Shown in pieces: positions 44,501 to 53,442 of a DNA stretch of 64,000 nt (the first letter of the stretch is position 1; each line of letters starts with the position of its first letter). The position numbers were made by a program, and so were the translations under genes. Location: positions 62,001-126,000 of the forward strand of contig NZ_ATXU01000003.1 of assembly GCF_000421845.1 (NCBI RefSeq), given 5' to 3'. The DNA is from Leucobacter chironomi DSM 19883. GTDB taxonomy: Bacteria; Actinomycetota; Actinomycetes; Actinomycetales; Microbacteriaceae. The notes under the pieces were generated by a model. That model was not told the origin of the DNA and made no database searches. It worked only from the letters and a program-made list of their open reading frames with translations.

Positions 44501-46003
44501 ATGAGCGCGCTGGCAATCGCGACCACGGCGTTCGTCATCGTCGAGTACATCGTGAAGGTCGTCGCCATCGGCGTCGTGCCCACGAACCGGAAGCCGTCCT
44601 CCTCGACCGCGTGGCTGCTGCTCATCCTCTTCGTGCCGCTCGTTGGCGTGCCGCTCTTCCTCATCATCGGCAGCCCGTACGTCGGCGGCCGCCGGGCCCG
44701 CATCCAGGCCCAGGCCAATCTGCTCCTCGCCGAGGGCACCGAGCGCGTGCCGCGCGTGCCGGAGTCGGCGACGGTCTCGGAGCCGCTCGCCGCAGTCGTC
44801 GAGCTTTCGCGCGTGCTCACCGCGCTGCCGATGGTCACCGGCGTAAACCACGGCGTGCTCACGGACTACCGGGAGAGCATCGACCGCATGACCGACCTCG
44901 TCGAGTCGGCGACGGAATCGGTGCACGTCGAGATCTACATCATGGCGCGGGACGAGACGACGGAGGGGTTCTTCCGCGCACTCGAAGCCGCCGCTGCGCG
45001 AGGCGTGCAGGTGCGGGTGCTCCTCGACCACATCGGTTCCCGGAAGTACGCCGGCTTCCGCCGCATGCTCGCCCGCATGACCGAGGCCGGCATCGAGTGG
45101 CACCTCATGCTGCCCTTCCTCCCGCTCGAACGGCGGATGCGGCGCATCGACCTCCGCAACCACCGCAAGCTGCTCGTCGTCGACGGCGTCAGGGCCGTCA
45201 TGGGCTCGCAGAACATGATCGAGGCGCACTACGGCTCGCCGAAGAACCTCGCCGCCGGGCGGCTCTGGCACGACATCACCGTCGAGCTCAGCGGGGAGAT
45301 CGTGTCGTCGCTCGAAGCGGTGTTCGCGGTCGACTGGTACACGGAGAGCGGCGAGTACATCGAGGTGCACGCCTACCGCGGCGCCCACGACGCCACGCAT
45401 CCGCGACTCCTCCCCTCCGTGCACGAGACCGCGGGCGAGATCGGCGGCCCGGTGAACGCGGTGCAGCTCGTCCCCTCGGGGCCGGGCTTCCGCACCGAGC
45501 CGAACCTCCGCGTCTTCACCTCGCTCATGTACCTCGCGAAGCGCAGACTCGCGATCGTCAGCCCGTACTTCGTGCCCGACGAATCGCTGCTCGCCGCGAT
45601 CACCACGGCCGCGCAGCGCGGCGTCGACGTCGAGCTCTACGTCAGCGAGGCCGCCGATCAGTTCATGGTGGATCGCGCGCAGTCGTCGTACTACGCCACC
45701 CTCCTCGACGCCGGCGTGCGGATCCTCCGCTACCCGGCCCCGGCGGTGCTCCACACGAAGTGCTTCCTCGTCGACGACGAGTGCGCCGTGCTCGGCTCGT
45801 CGAACATGGACATGCGCTCCTTCGGGCTGAACTACGAGATCAGCCTGCTCGCGACCGGCGGCGACCTTGTCACGCAGGTTCGCGATCTCATCGACGGCTA
45901 CGCCGCCCAGAGCACCGAGCTCGACCTCGAGAGCTGGGGCTCGCGCTCGCTCGCGAGACGCTACACCGAGTCCGCGATGCGACTCACCTCGGCGCTGCAG
46001 TAG
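44501..46003 (+). CDS. cls: cardiolipin synthase
   Basis: Membrane enzyme of 500 residues with two phospholipase-D domains. Two N-terminal helices (residues 1-25 and 38-60) precede HKD motifs HRKLLVVDG near residue 222 and HTKCFLVDD near 422, each of the form HxKx4D. It condenses two phosphatidylglycerols into cardiolipin. ATG at 44501 has GGAG upstream. The 261-bp gap before it carries a TATATT box near 44401 and nothing else clear. It is transcribed divergently from the broken membrane gene. Confidence 0.93.
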   Translation: MSALAIATTAFVIVEYIVKVVAIGVVPTNRKPSSSTAWLLLILFVPLVGVPLFLIIGSPYVGGRRARIQAQANLLLAEGTERVPRVPESATVSEPLAAVVELSRVLTALPMVTGVNHGVLTDYRESIDRMTDLVESATESVHVEIYIMARDETTEGFFRALEAAAARGVQVRVLLDHIGSRKYAGFRRMLARMTEAGIEWHLMLPFLPLERRMRRIDLRNHRKLLVVDGVRAVMGSQNMIEAHYGSPKNLAAGRLWHDITVELSGEIVSSLEAVFAVDWYTESGEYIEVHAYRGAHDATHPRLLPSVHETAGEIGGPVNAVQLVPSGPGFRTEPNLRVFTSLMYLAKRRLAIVSPYFVPDESLLAAITTAAQRGVDVELYVSEAADQFMVDRAQSSYYATLLDAGVRILRYPAPAVLHTKCFLVDDECAVLGSSNMDMRSFGLNYEISLLATGGDLVTQVRDLIDGYAAQSTELDLESWGSRSLARRYTESAMRLTSALQ

Positions 46004-46090
46004 CGGCGACCGCGCGAGTCCCGACAGGGCCGCGCGGTCGCTTCGCACTCCGTGCGCCACCGAATGTCTCCCGTAACCTGGCGTCATGTC

Positions 46091-46120
46091 TTGACACACA
46101 GGGTCGCACTTTGCTTAACT
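46091..46120 (+). promoter_or_regulatory. strong sigma-70-type promoter
   Basis: Perfect -35 TTGACA (46091-46096), 18-bp spacer, -10 TTAACT (46115-46120). The -10 ends seven bases before an ATG at 46128, so the transcript probably begins with that codon. The best-matching promoter in the window. Confidence 0.75.
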
Positions 46121-46127
46121 GTGCCTC

Positions 46128-46232
46128 ATGCATGAGACCATTCGCACCCAGTCCGCCTTCGAGGTGAACTTTGGGCTGACCGGCATGATGATGGCCGGTC
46201 GCGGTGTCATGCGCTGTCGAATGTGCATGTGA
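46128..46232 (+). CDS. leaderless small ORF, Cys-containing peptide
   Basis: A 34-codon frame beginning at the predicted transcript start: MHETIRTQSAFEVNFGLTG at the front, then MMMAGRGVMRCRMCM at the end. It is Met-rich (nine Met) with two Cys close to the C-terminus. Position and size fit an attenuator-type leader peptide, but the next gene (226 nt away) is a winged-helix regulator and not a biosynthetic gene. The untranslated stretch 46233-46457 has no other obvious structure. Real translation is inferred from the promoter alone. Confidence 0.45.
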   Translation: MHETIRTQSAFEVNFGLTGMMMAGRGVMRCRMCM

Positions 46233-46457
46233 ACGACTGCTGAACCTCGTTCGCCCCGCCGGTCCGTCCGGCACCCGCGTGAATCCACGAGCCCCGCGTC
46301 GATCCCCGGATCCGCTGCTCGATTCGCACCCCGCGAGCACCGCGCCCCACGGCCGGCTCGCAGCATCGCACCTCGCGGCCCACGGGCCGCACCGCCGCGC
46401 TCCACTCCCGAGCACCGCTCACCCGCGCGCGGCACGACAGCCTCGAAGGACATCATC

Positions 46458-47156
46458 ATGAACGCCACCACCGCCCAGACCCTCCGCTCGGCCCGCCCCG
46501 ATCTCACCGCCGACCTCCCCGTGCAGGCCGCGCCCGAGCGCAACGTGCCCGAGGGCACCGAGGTGCGGGGCTTCGCCCTGTACGTGGGCCTCGCTGACGA
46601 CAAGATCGCCGACGGCGATCCCCGGCTCGGCGCCATCGTCACCCGCATCAAGCAGCTCGTCGCCGAGCTCGCCCCGGCGGCCGACACCTACGCCGCGGTG
46701 GCGCTCGCACCCGTGGGCACGGGCGGCCGCGACGTCGACGTGGTGCGGCTCGCCCTGGGCGATCCGGCCGCGCACGCCCGCCAGAAGCAGCACGAGGCCG
46801 ACACCGAGGACCGCGTCGCCGCCGGCGTCGTGCTCGATCTCTCCCGCAAGCGGGTGCTGCTCGACAACGTGCCCGCCGCCCTCACCTTCCGCGAGTTCGA
46901 GCTGCTGCAGTACCTTGTGCTGCGCGAAGGCCGCACCATCAGCCGCGAGGAGCTCATCACCGGACTCTGGAGCGACGCCCCCGCCGCCGAGGTGCCGAGC
47001 GAGCGCACCATCGACGTGCACGTGCGGCGCCTGCGGGTGAAGCTGGCTCAGTACCAGGACATCGTGCGCACGGTGCGCGGCACCGGCTACCGCTTCGACC
47101 GTCACGCGGACGTCTCGATCCTGCACACCGCGGCGCCGAGCCCCGACGCGTTCTGA
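46458..47156 (+). CDS. winged-helix (OmpR-type) transcriptional regulator without receiver
   Basis: A protein of 232 residues. The C-terminal Trans_reg_C domain covers about 125-215: LDLSRKRVLLDNVPAALTFREFELLQYLVL, GRTISREELITGLW, and the recognition region ERTIDVHVRRLRVKL..IVRTVRGTGYRF. The N-terminal 115 residues (GFALYVGLADDKIADGD, YAAVALAPVG) are not a receiver domain: the phospho-Asp pattern is missing. It may sense something else. ATG at 46458 after AAGGACATC. Confidence 0.85.
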   Translation: MNATTAQTLRSARPDLTADLPVQAAPERNVPEGTEVRGFALYVGLADDKIADGDPRLGAIVTRIKQLVAELAPAADTYAAVALAPVGTGGRDVDVVRLALGDPAAHARQKQHEADTEDRVAAGVVLDLSRKRVLLDNVPAALTFREFELLQYLVLREGRTISREELITGLWSDAPAAEVPSERTIDVHVRRLRVKLAQYQDIVRTVRGTGYRFDRHADVSILHTAAPSPDAF

Positions 47157-47298
47157 GCCCGGCGCGAGCCGCCAAGGCCCCTGAAAGCCCGCTGCCGATC
47201 GCGAGACCCGCACGCATCCGCGCGCTCCGATGCTTCCCGCCGCGGGTCGGCCTGCGGTAACGTCGTTACACACCCGCAGTTCGAAGGAGAAACCGACT

Positions 47299-47919
47299 AT
47301 GTCCACGCTTCCTCCCGAAGGTCAGGGCGAGCAGCCCACCGGCGGCGAACCCACGAGCATCCCGCCGACCGGCGCCCCGGGCGAGCCCCCGACGGCCCCG
47401 CCCGCACCCCCTGCGAACCCCGCCGAGTCGGCGTCGCCGCAGTACGAGGCGCCGCAGCCGCCTCCGGCGCCGCAGTACGCTCCGCCGCAGCCCCAGTACC
47501 AGGCACCGCCGGCAGCAGGTCAGGCACCGCCGCCCGGCGGCTACCAGCAGCCGGGCCCGGCTTATCAGCAGCCGGTCGCGGATCCGCTGAACAACGTCAC
47601 GCTGAACTACTGGCTGTCGGTGTTCTTCACCTGGATCCCGGCGCTCATCTTCTTCCTCATCGAGAAGGACAAGGGCGATGCGAAGGCTTACGCGTTCCAC
47701 CGCGACAACCTGAACTTCTCGCTGATCCGCACCGGCATCTACGCCATCGCCATCATCTGCGCGTGGATCCCGTACCTGAACTTCATCGTGGTGCCGCTCG
47801 CGTGGATCGCGCAGATCGTGTTCTTCGTGTTCCACATCATCGCTGCGGCGAAGGCCCCCGAGGCCTACCGCCGCAACGAGCAGCCGCCGTTCATCTTCAA
47901 CATCGCATTCGTCAAGTAA
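47299..47919 (+). CDS. DUF4870 domain membrane protein
   Basis: A protein of 206 residues. Residues 1-95 are Pro/Gln/Ala-rich and disordered (many PPA/PQY repeats). From VTLNYWLSVFFTWIPALIFFLIEKDK onward there are three membrane segments with the DUF4870 pattern AYAFHRDNLNFSL. AAGGAG lies nine bases upstream of the ATG. Function unknown. Its stop overlaps the convergent gene by 8 nt. Confidence 0.85.
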   Translation: MSTLPPEGQGEQPTGGEPTSIPPTGAPGEPPTAPPAPPANPAESASPQYEAPQPPPAPQYAPPQPQYQAPPAAGQAPPPGGYQQPGPAYQQPVADPLNNVTLNYWLSVFFTWIPALIFFLIEKDKGDAKAYAFHRDNLNFSLIRTGIYAIAIICAWIPYLNFIVVPLAWIAQIVFFVFHIIAAAKAPEAYRRNEQPPFIFNIAFVK

Positions 47920-48301
47920 GCGGCGTCGCCTCGGAGGGCGGTCCACCGGATTCGCGGGCTTCGGCCTTGCGGGCCCGGCGGGCCGCCCTCCACGCGTTCC
48001 AGCGCTCCCAGAAGCGCGCGAGGGTCCTGCGCAGCCACCCGAGCAGTCGGCGCGCCCAGTGGTACTCGGTGCCGAGGATGGTGAGGCCGATGAACACGAT
48101 GAGCCAGCCGGGGCCGGGCAACGGCACGAGGATCAGTCCCACGATCACGACGAGCACGCCCAGCACGGTGACGATGACCTTGTAGGTGGTGTTCAGCCAG
48201 GGGTTACGGCGGATGATCGCGCGCCACCGCTCCATGAAGCGTCCGAAGCGCTTGCTCAGCCGTCTGGCGCGCTCCGCGTCGCCGGCGTAGGGGTCGGACA
48301 T
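47912..48301 (-). CDS. TIGR02611-type PGPGW membrane protein
   Basis: A protein of 129 residues. Two membrane helices (YKVIVTVLGVLVVIVGLILV and WLIVFIGLTILG) flank the signature PLPGPGW, and a basic C-terminal tail follows. ATG at 48301 is the start; the longer frame upstream runs across the opposite gene. Function unknown, family common in actinobacteria. Confidence 0.85.
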   Translation of the reverse strand: MSDPYAGDAERARRLSKRFGRFMERWRAIIRRNPWLNTTYKVIVTVLGVLVVIVGLILVPLPGPGWLIVFIGLTILGTEYHWARRLLGWLRRTLARFWERWNAWRAARRARKAEARESGGPPSEATPLT

Positions 48302-48445
48302 ACCGAGAGAATACGGGTTCGGGCTGGCAGCCCGCCGAAGCCGGCTGCAGGGAAACCGTGCCCCGAGCGTCCCACCACCTCTGAATCTGCCGCGAGTCGG
48401 GCCCGCAGCGAGGCGACGGCCCGCGATCGCCAGTACTGTCGGAGC

Positions 48446-48835
48446 ATGAACTGCCCCAGCGACGGAACCACCCTGCTCATGAGCGAGCGTCAGGGCGTGG
48501 AGATCGACTACTGCCCCCAGTGCCGCGGGGTCTGGCTCGACCGCGGCGAGCTCGACAAGATCCTCGAGCGGGCGCAGGCCGAGGCCGAGGCGCTGCTCGC
48601 CTCGTCGGCGCCCGCTGCGGCACCGCAGCAGCCGGGGTATCCGCAGCAGCCTCAGGTCGCGCCGGATCCCGGATACGGTGCGCCCCGGCACGATGCACCG
48701 CGCTACGACGCGCCCCGCTACGACACCCCGCGCTACGACTCCTCGTACGGCGACCGTCGGGTCGACGACCGCCACCGCGATCCGCGCTACAAGAAGAAGA
48801 AGCCCTTCGACTTCCTCGGCGACATCTTCGACTGA
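48446..48835 (+). CDS. TFIIB-type zinc-ribbon protein
   Basis: A protein of 129 residues. The N-terminal zinc ribbon is NCPSDGTTL and DYCPQCRGVWLDRGELDKIL (zf-TFIIB family). The central part is Ala/Pro/Gln-rich, then tandem RYDAP/RYDTP-type repeats at about residues 78-95, ending in KKKKPFDFLGDIFD. ATG at 48446 with GGAG upstream. Function unknown. Confidence 0.85.
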   Translation: MNCPSDGTTLLMSERQGVEIDYCPQCRGVWLDRGELDKILERAQAEAEALLASSAPAAAPQQPGYPQQPQVAPDPGYGAPRHDAPRYDAPRYDTPRYDSSYGDRRVDDRHRDPRYKKKKPFDFLGDIFD

Positions 48836-48890
48836 GCGCACCCCTGCGCTGCAGCGCCCTGCGGCCCTGACCACGGCCGCAGCTCAGGGC

Positions 48891-48949
48891 GTGGATCGCA
48901 GCTCAGGCGGAGGAAATCACGGATTTCCTCCGCCTGAGCTGTGATCCAC
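48891..48949. repeat. 28-bp palindrome (one G-U pair)
   Basis: Left arm 48891-48918 and right arm 48922-48949 pair over 28 bp around an ACG loop, with one G-U mismatch. It starts GTGGATCGCAGCTCAGGCGG. It lies between convergent genes and may be a terminator or a REP-like unit. Confidence 0.8.
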
Positions 48950-48994
48950 GGTGTGAACTGCGCTGAACCGGGCCGCGGCGAAGCCTGCCGGCAG

Positions 48995-49654
48995 TCAGTC
49001 GGCGAAGAGTTCGCCGATCTGGCCGCCCAGCTCGCGCCACTGCTGAGCCGACGACGAGGCAGCGCCTGCGGCGTCGCCCGCGGCGATGAGATCGAGCAGC
49101 GCCACATGGTGGTGCACCGTATTCGGCGCGCCGAGGCGGGAGCTGAACTTGCGGAAGAGGATGCGCTGCACGTGCGGGTCGAGCTGCGACATCACGCGCA
49201 TGAGCACGGGGTTCTCGGCGTACTCGCGCAGGGCCTGGTGGAAGGTGACGTCGGCCTCGAGCACCGCTGCGGCCGACCCCGATCGGATGGCCTCCGCGAA
49301 GCGGTCGTTCATCCGCTGCAGTTCGGCGAGCTCGCCCGGCCCGATGTTCGCCACCGCCTGCTCGACGGCGAGCCGGTCGAGCGACTGCAGGATCTCGAGC
49401 GTGCGCTCGACCGATCGCGCCGTGAGCACGGTGACGCGCGTGTGCGCGCTCGGCTTCGATTCGGCGAGCCCGAGATCGACGAGACGGTTCACCGCTTCCC
49501 GCACCGGGGTGCGCGAGAGACCCAGCTGGGAGGCCAGTTCGGCGTCGCGGATGCGCGCGCCCGGAGGCAGGTCTTCGCGGATGATCGCGTCGAGCAGACG
49601 CTCGAAGGCCACGTCGCTCAGACGGCGGCGTTCGACGGTTCGCAACTGCTCCAT
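48995..49654 (-). CDS. GntR-family regulator (FCD type)
   Basis: A protein of 219 residues. The N-terminal winged helix reads RLSDVAFERLLDAIIREDLPPGARIRDAELASQLGLSRTPVREAVNRLVDLGL. The FCD sensor from about residue 88 has the expected Asp and His residues (ADVTFHQAL, VHHHVALLDLIAAGD), which usually bind a metal and an organic acid. It is divergent from the racemase-amidase-ABC operon and probably controls it through the palindrome at 49714. Confidence 0.9.
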   Translation of the reverse strand: MEQLRTVERRRLSDVAFERLLDAIIREDLPPGARIRDAELASQLGLSRTPVREAVNRLVDLGLAESKPSAHTRVTVLTARSVERTLEILQSLDRLAVEQAVANIGPGELAELQRMNDRFAEAIRSGSAAAVLEADVTFHQALREYAENPVLMRVMSQLDPHVQRILFRKFSSRLGAPNTVHHHVALLDLIAAGDAAGAASSSAQQWRELGGQIGELFAD

Positions 49655-49713
49655 GGTGCCTTAATGTAACGCAGTTCGCCCGCCCGCTTGCGACGACGCT
49701 CGGAGTCTGCCAA

Positions 49714-49731
49714 GATTCAATACATTGAATC
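49714..49731. promoter_or_regulatory. GATTCAAT palindrome, likely GntR operator
   Basis: GATTCAATACATTGAATC is a perfect 8-bp inverted repeat with AC centre, in the 113-bp gap between the divergent regulator and the racemase. A TATATT -10-like box is at 49735-49740. An overlapping operator and promoter suggests repression. Confidence 0.6.
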
Positions 49732-49767
49732 CGATATATTGGTTTCCGTGATCGCAAGGAGGCGAGC

Positions 49768-50511
49768 ATGACCAGTCGCACCTCCCCCGGCACCCCGACG
49801 CCGTCGGGCACCGGGCTCGTGGGCGTCATCGGCGGCATGGGGCCGCTCGCGACCGCCGACTTCTACCGGGACATCATCGCCGCGAGCCCGGCCTCGCGCG
49901 ACCAGGACCACCTGCCCCTCATCATCTGGGGCGACCCCCGCATCCCCGACCGCAGCGACGCCCTCACCGCCGGCGGGGCCGACCCGACCGAGGCGATCCG
50001 CTCCGCCGCGCTCGCCCTCGTCGCCGCGGGCGCCGAGCAGCTCGTGGTCGCCTGCAACACCGCGCACATCTTCCTTGACCGCGCCCTGGCGGGCATCGAC
50101 GTGCCCCTCCTCAGCCTCGTCGACGAAACCGTGCGCGTCGCCGCGGAGCGCGGAGTCGGAGGCGAGGGCGTCGCGATCCTCGCCACCGACGGCACCATCG
50201 CCTCCGGCGTCTACCAGGAGGCCTTCGCCGCCGCGGGCGTGCCCGCGTTCGTGCCGCCGGAGCCGGTGCAGCCGCGCATCATGCAGGCGATCCGCGCAGT
50301 GAAGGCCGGCGACCTCGACGCCGCGACCGCACTGCTCCTCGGCGCCGCGGCGGAGCTGCGCGAGACCGGCGCCGGAGCACTGCTCGCAGCCTGCACCGAG
50401 CTGCCCTCGGTGCTCGGCGCCGAGTTCGCGGGTCTGCCCGTGCTCGACCCGCTGACGCTCGCCGCCGAAGCCCTCGTCCGCAGCCATCAGGGGAGCCCGA
50501 TCCATGCGTGA
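49768..50511 (+). CDS. aspartate/glutamate racemase-family protein
   Basis: A cytoplasmic cofactor-independent racemase of 247 residues. The two catalytic Cys are in VVACNTAHIF and LLAACTELPSVL, and GVIGGMGPLATADFYRDII is the family start. Length matches YgeA-type aspartate/amino-acid racemases. It is the first gene of an amide-uptake operon and its stop overlaps the amidase start by 8 nt. The amino acid it acts on is not identified. Confidence 0.88.
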   Translation: MTSRTSPGTPTPSGTGLVGVIGGMGPLATADFYRDIIAASPASRDQDHLPLIIWGDPRIPDRSDALTAGGADPTEAIRSAALALVAAGAEQLVVACNTAHIFLDRALAGIDVPLLSLVDETVRVAAERGVGGEGVAILATDGTIASGVYQEAFAAAGVPAFVPPEPVQPRIMQAIRAVKAGDLDAATALLLGAAAELRETGAGALLAACTELPSVLGAEFAGLPVLDPLTLAAEALVRSHQGSPIHA

Positions 50512-51691
50512 CCTCGCCATCGCCCTGCCCGGCCAGCGCCGGGCTCCCGGCAACATGACCATCAGCGAACCGCCCCTCGCGAGCGGCGGGCTCGACCCGG
50601 CCGCAGACACCGAGCCGAGCGGCGCCCTCGCCGGCGCGCGCCTCGTCGTGAAGGACAACATCGACGTCGCCGGCTACATCACCACCTACGGCTCCCGCGC
50701 CTACGACCCCGCACCCGCTCCGACCAGCGCCTCCGTCGTCACGGCGCTCGTCGCGGCCGGAGCCCGCGTGGTGGGCAAGGCGAACCTCGACGAGTTCGCG
50801 TGGGGCGTCACGGGCGAGAACACGCACTGGGGCCGCATCGCGAACCCCGCGCATCCCGGGCTCACCACCGGCGGATCGAGCGGCGGCACCGCCGCCATGA
50901 TCGCCGCGGGCCTCGCCGACATCGGGCTCGGCACCGACACCGCCGGATCGATTCGCATCCCGGCCGCCTGCTGCGGCGTGGTGGGTCTGCGCCCGCGCAC
51001 CGGAACGGTGGCACGCGACGGCGTGCACCCGCTCGCCCCGTCGTTCGACGTGGTGGGACCGCTCGCCTGCGATACCCGGCTGCTGCGGCTGGCCTGGGAG
51101 GCGATGAGCGGCACCAGCGGCGGCGACCGGCTCGACGCCCCGCGCGTCGCAGCGATGCATCTGCCCCGCTGGAGCCCGCCCGCCACCCCCGCGCACTGGG
51201 GCCCCGTCGCTGAGATCGAAATCGATCGCGTGGCGCTCGACGCGTTCTGGACCGTCATGCACGCCGAGTCCTACCGCACCCACCGGGTGCGGTACGAGGC
51301 AGGGGCCGAGGGCTACGGGCCGGCGATCCGCGCGAAGCTCGCGACCGCCGCGGCCTCCGTCGGCGACACCGCGGTCGCGCGAGCCCGGCTCGCCGAGCAC
51401 CGCGACGTATTCGCGCGCACGCTCGACGCCTACGACGCCGTGCTCGCGCCCGCACTCGGCCGGAGCATTCCCGCCGCAGGAGTCGACGAAGCCTCGATCC
51501 GCGCCGAGCTCGGATGGCCCTCGGCCCTGTTCTCCGCGCTCGACGCCGCAGTCGCCTGCGTCGGCGGCCTGCAGATCGTGGCGCGCGACGAGGCGACCGC
51601 GCTGGAATGCGCCTCACAGTTCGAAGCCGCGCTCACGCGCGGGGCACACTCGCATGCGGCGTCGCCGCAGGCAGATCGGAGCGGATCATGA
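50504..51691 (+). CDS. amidase (amidase signature family)
   Basis: A hydrolase of 395 residues with the Ser-cisSer-Lys triad: Lys in [11 protein letters not shown], Ser in [11 protein letters not shown] and [14 protein letters not shown]. It hydrolyses an amide or similar, releasing ammonia. It starts inside the racemase coding end and its stop overlaps the ATPase start (ATGA), so it is tightly coupled to uptake. Substrate unknown. Confidence 0.9.
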   Translation: MRDLAIALPGQRRAPGNMTISEPPLASGGLDPAADTEPSGALAGARLVVKDNIDVAGYITTYGSRAYDPAPAPTSASVVTALVAAGARVVGKANLDEFAWGVTGENTHWGRIANPAHPGLTTGGSSGGTAAMIAAGLADIGLGTDTAGSIRIPAACCGVVGLRPRTGTVARDGVHPLAPSFDVVGPLACDTRLLRLAWEAMSGTSGGDRLDAPRVAAMHLPRWSPPATPAHWGPVAEIEIDRVALDAFWTVMHAESYRTHRVRYEAGAEGYGPAIRAKLATAAASVGDTAVARARLAEHRDVFARTLDAYDAVLAPALGRSIPAAGVDEASIRAELGWPSALFSALDAAVACVGGLQIVARDEATALECASQFEAALTRGAHSHAASPQADRSGS

Positions 51692-52446
51692 CCGACGAAG
51701 CACCCGAGACGACGGCGCTCATCAGCCTGCGCGGCGTCGACACCTACTACGGCGACCACCACGTGCTCAAGCAGGTCGACCTGCAGCTCGCCCCCGGTGA
51801 GGTGGTGGTGGTCGTGGGCCCCTCCGGTTCGGGCAAGTCGACGCTCTGCCGGTCGATCAACCGTCTCGAACCGATCCGCGCCGGCGAGATCAGGATCGGC
51901 GGCGAGCTGCTCCCCGAGGAGGGGCGCGCCCTCACCCGGCTGCGAGCCCGGGTCGGCATGGTCTTCCAGCAGTTCAACCTCTTCGCGCACCAGACCGTCG
52001 AGGAGAACATCATGTTCGCCCCCACCCGGGTGCGCCGCGTGCCGCGCGCCGAGGCGCGGGCCACCGCCGAGCGGCTGCTCGAACGCGTCGGCCTCACCGC
52101 CCACGCGAAGAAGCACCCGCACCAGCTCTCGGGCGGGCAGCAGCAGCGCGTCGCGATCGCCCGCGCGCTCGCCATGCAGCCCGAGGCGCTGCTCTTCGAC
52201 GAGCCCACGAGCGCCCTCGACCCCGAGATGGTGCAGGAGGTGCTCGACGTGATGACCGAGCTCGCCCGTGAAGGCATGACCATGCTCGTGGTGACGCACG
52301 AGATGGGCTTCGCCCGCAAGGTGGCCGACCGCCTGCTCTTCATGGACGACGGGCGCATCGTCGAGGACACCACCCCCGAGTCGTTCTTCACCAGACCCGC
52401 ATCCGCACGCGGCAGGGAGTTCCTGTCGCGCGTGCTGCAGCACTGA
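51688..52446 (+). CDS. polar amino acid ABC transporter ATP-binding protein
   Basis: A GlnQ-type ATPase of 252 residues: Walker [10 protein letters not shown], signature [14 protein letters not shown], Walker [15 protein letters not shown]-loop [16 protein letters not shown] at 51688 overlaps the amidase stop. It serves the binding protein and two permeases that follow. Confidence 0.93.
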   Translation: MTDEAPETTALISLRGVDTYYGDHHVLKQVDLQLAPGEVVVVVGPSGSGKSTLCRSINRLEPIRAGEIRIGGELLPEEGRALTRLRARVGMVFQQFNLFAHQTVEENIMFAPTRVRRVPRAEARATAERLLERVGLTAHAKKHPHQLSGGQQQRVAIARALAMQPEALLFDEPTSALDPEMVQEVLDVMTELAREGMTMLVVTHEMGFARKVADRLLFMDDGRIVEDTTPESFFTRPASARGREFLSRVLQH

Positions 52447-52490
52447 ACCACACCCCGTCAACAACCACACAGCATCAAAGGAGAACTGTC

Positions 52491-53393
52491 ATGTTGCACC
52501 GTACCCGTACCGCCGCGGCGCTCGCCGCTCTCGCAGCCGGCGCGCTGCTGCTCACCGCCTGCTCGGGCGGCGACTCCGGATCCGCCGCCGCAGAGGCGCC
52601 CGCCGTCGCGAGCTCCACCGACTTCCCCGAGGGCTCCACCATGGCGCGCCTCGCCGAGGCCGGCACCGTCACTATCGGCACCAAGTTCGACCAGCCGCTC
52701 TTCGGCCTGAAGGGGCTCGACAACCAGCCCACCGGCTTCGACGTCGAGATCGGCAAGATCATCGCCGGAGAGCTCGGCATCCCCGCCGACAAGATCAACT
52801 TCATCGAGACGAACACGAAGGTGCGCGACGAGGCCGTGATGTCGGGCAAGGCCGACATGGTCATCGCCACCTACATGATCACCGAGGAGCGCCAGGAGCG
52901 CGTCACCTTCGCGGGCCCCTACTACAACGCGGGCACGCTCACCATGGCCCTCGCCGACAACGACGCCATCACCGGTATCGAGTCGGTGGGCGACGCCTCG
53001 GTGAAGGTGTGCGGCGCCACCGGATCCGCCGACCTCGACGCCATCTCCGAGCACCTCGCCGACCCCGCCGCCCAGCTCGTGCTCTTCGACGTCTACTCGA
53101 AGTGCGCCGATGCGCTGCGCACCGGCCAGGTCGACGCGATCGCGGCCGACAGCACCATCCTGCTCGGCCTCGCCGACGAGGCCGACGGCGAGTTCAAGAT
53201 CGTGGGCGAGTCGTACCTCGACCAGCTCTTCGGCATCGGCATCACCAAGGGCGACGTCGAGTTCTGCGAGTTCATCGACGACACCCTCAACGCCGCGGTC
53301 GAGGACGGCCGCTTCGCCGAAGCCTGGAAGCGCACGGCCGGCACGGTCGTGCCGGAAGTGCCGTCGCTGCCCGAGTTCATCGCCTGCGCGTAA
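52491..53393 (+). CDS. polar amino acid-type binding lipoprotein
   Basis: An SBP_bac_3 protein of 300 residues. Lipobox LLTAC with Cys near residue 24. The mature part has TVTIGTKFDQPLFGLKG, GFDVEIGKIIAGELGI and DMVIATYMITEERQERVTFAGPYYNAG, characteristic of glutamate/cystine-type binding proteins. AAAGGAG upstream of the ATG. The ligand may be an amino-acid amide or similar, given the neighbours. Confidence 0.9.
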   Translation: MLHRTRTAAALAALAAGALLLTACSGGDSGSAAAEAPAVASSTDFPEGSTMARLAEAGTVTIGTKFDQPLFGLKGLDNQPTGFDVEIGKIIAGELGIPADKINFIETNTKVRDEAVMSGKADMVIATYMITEERQERVTFAGPYYNAGTLTMALADNDAITGIESVGDASVKVCGATGSADLDAISEHLADPAAQLVLFDVYSKCADALRTGQVDAIAADSTILLGLADEADGEFKIVGESYLDQLFGIGITKGDVEFCEFIDDTLNAAVEDGRFAEAWKRTAGTVVPEVPSLPEFIACA

Positions 53394-53442
53394 CGCTCCG
53401 CCGACGCGCGGACGACGCGCACTGATCTGAAGGGACCTCGAC

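Noticed and set aside
46115-46687. A minus-strand frame covering the small ORF (ends with a Met- and Lys-containing peptide)
   Set aside because: The plus strand has the promoter, and the minus frame runs antisense into the regulator gene without a plausible start.
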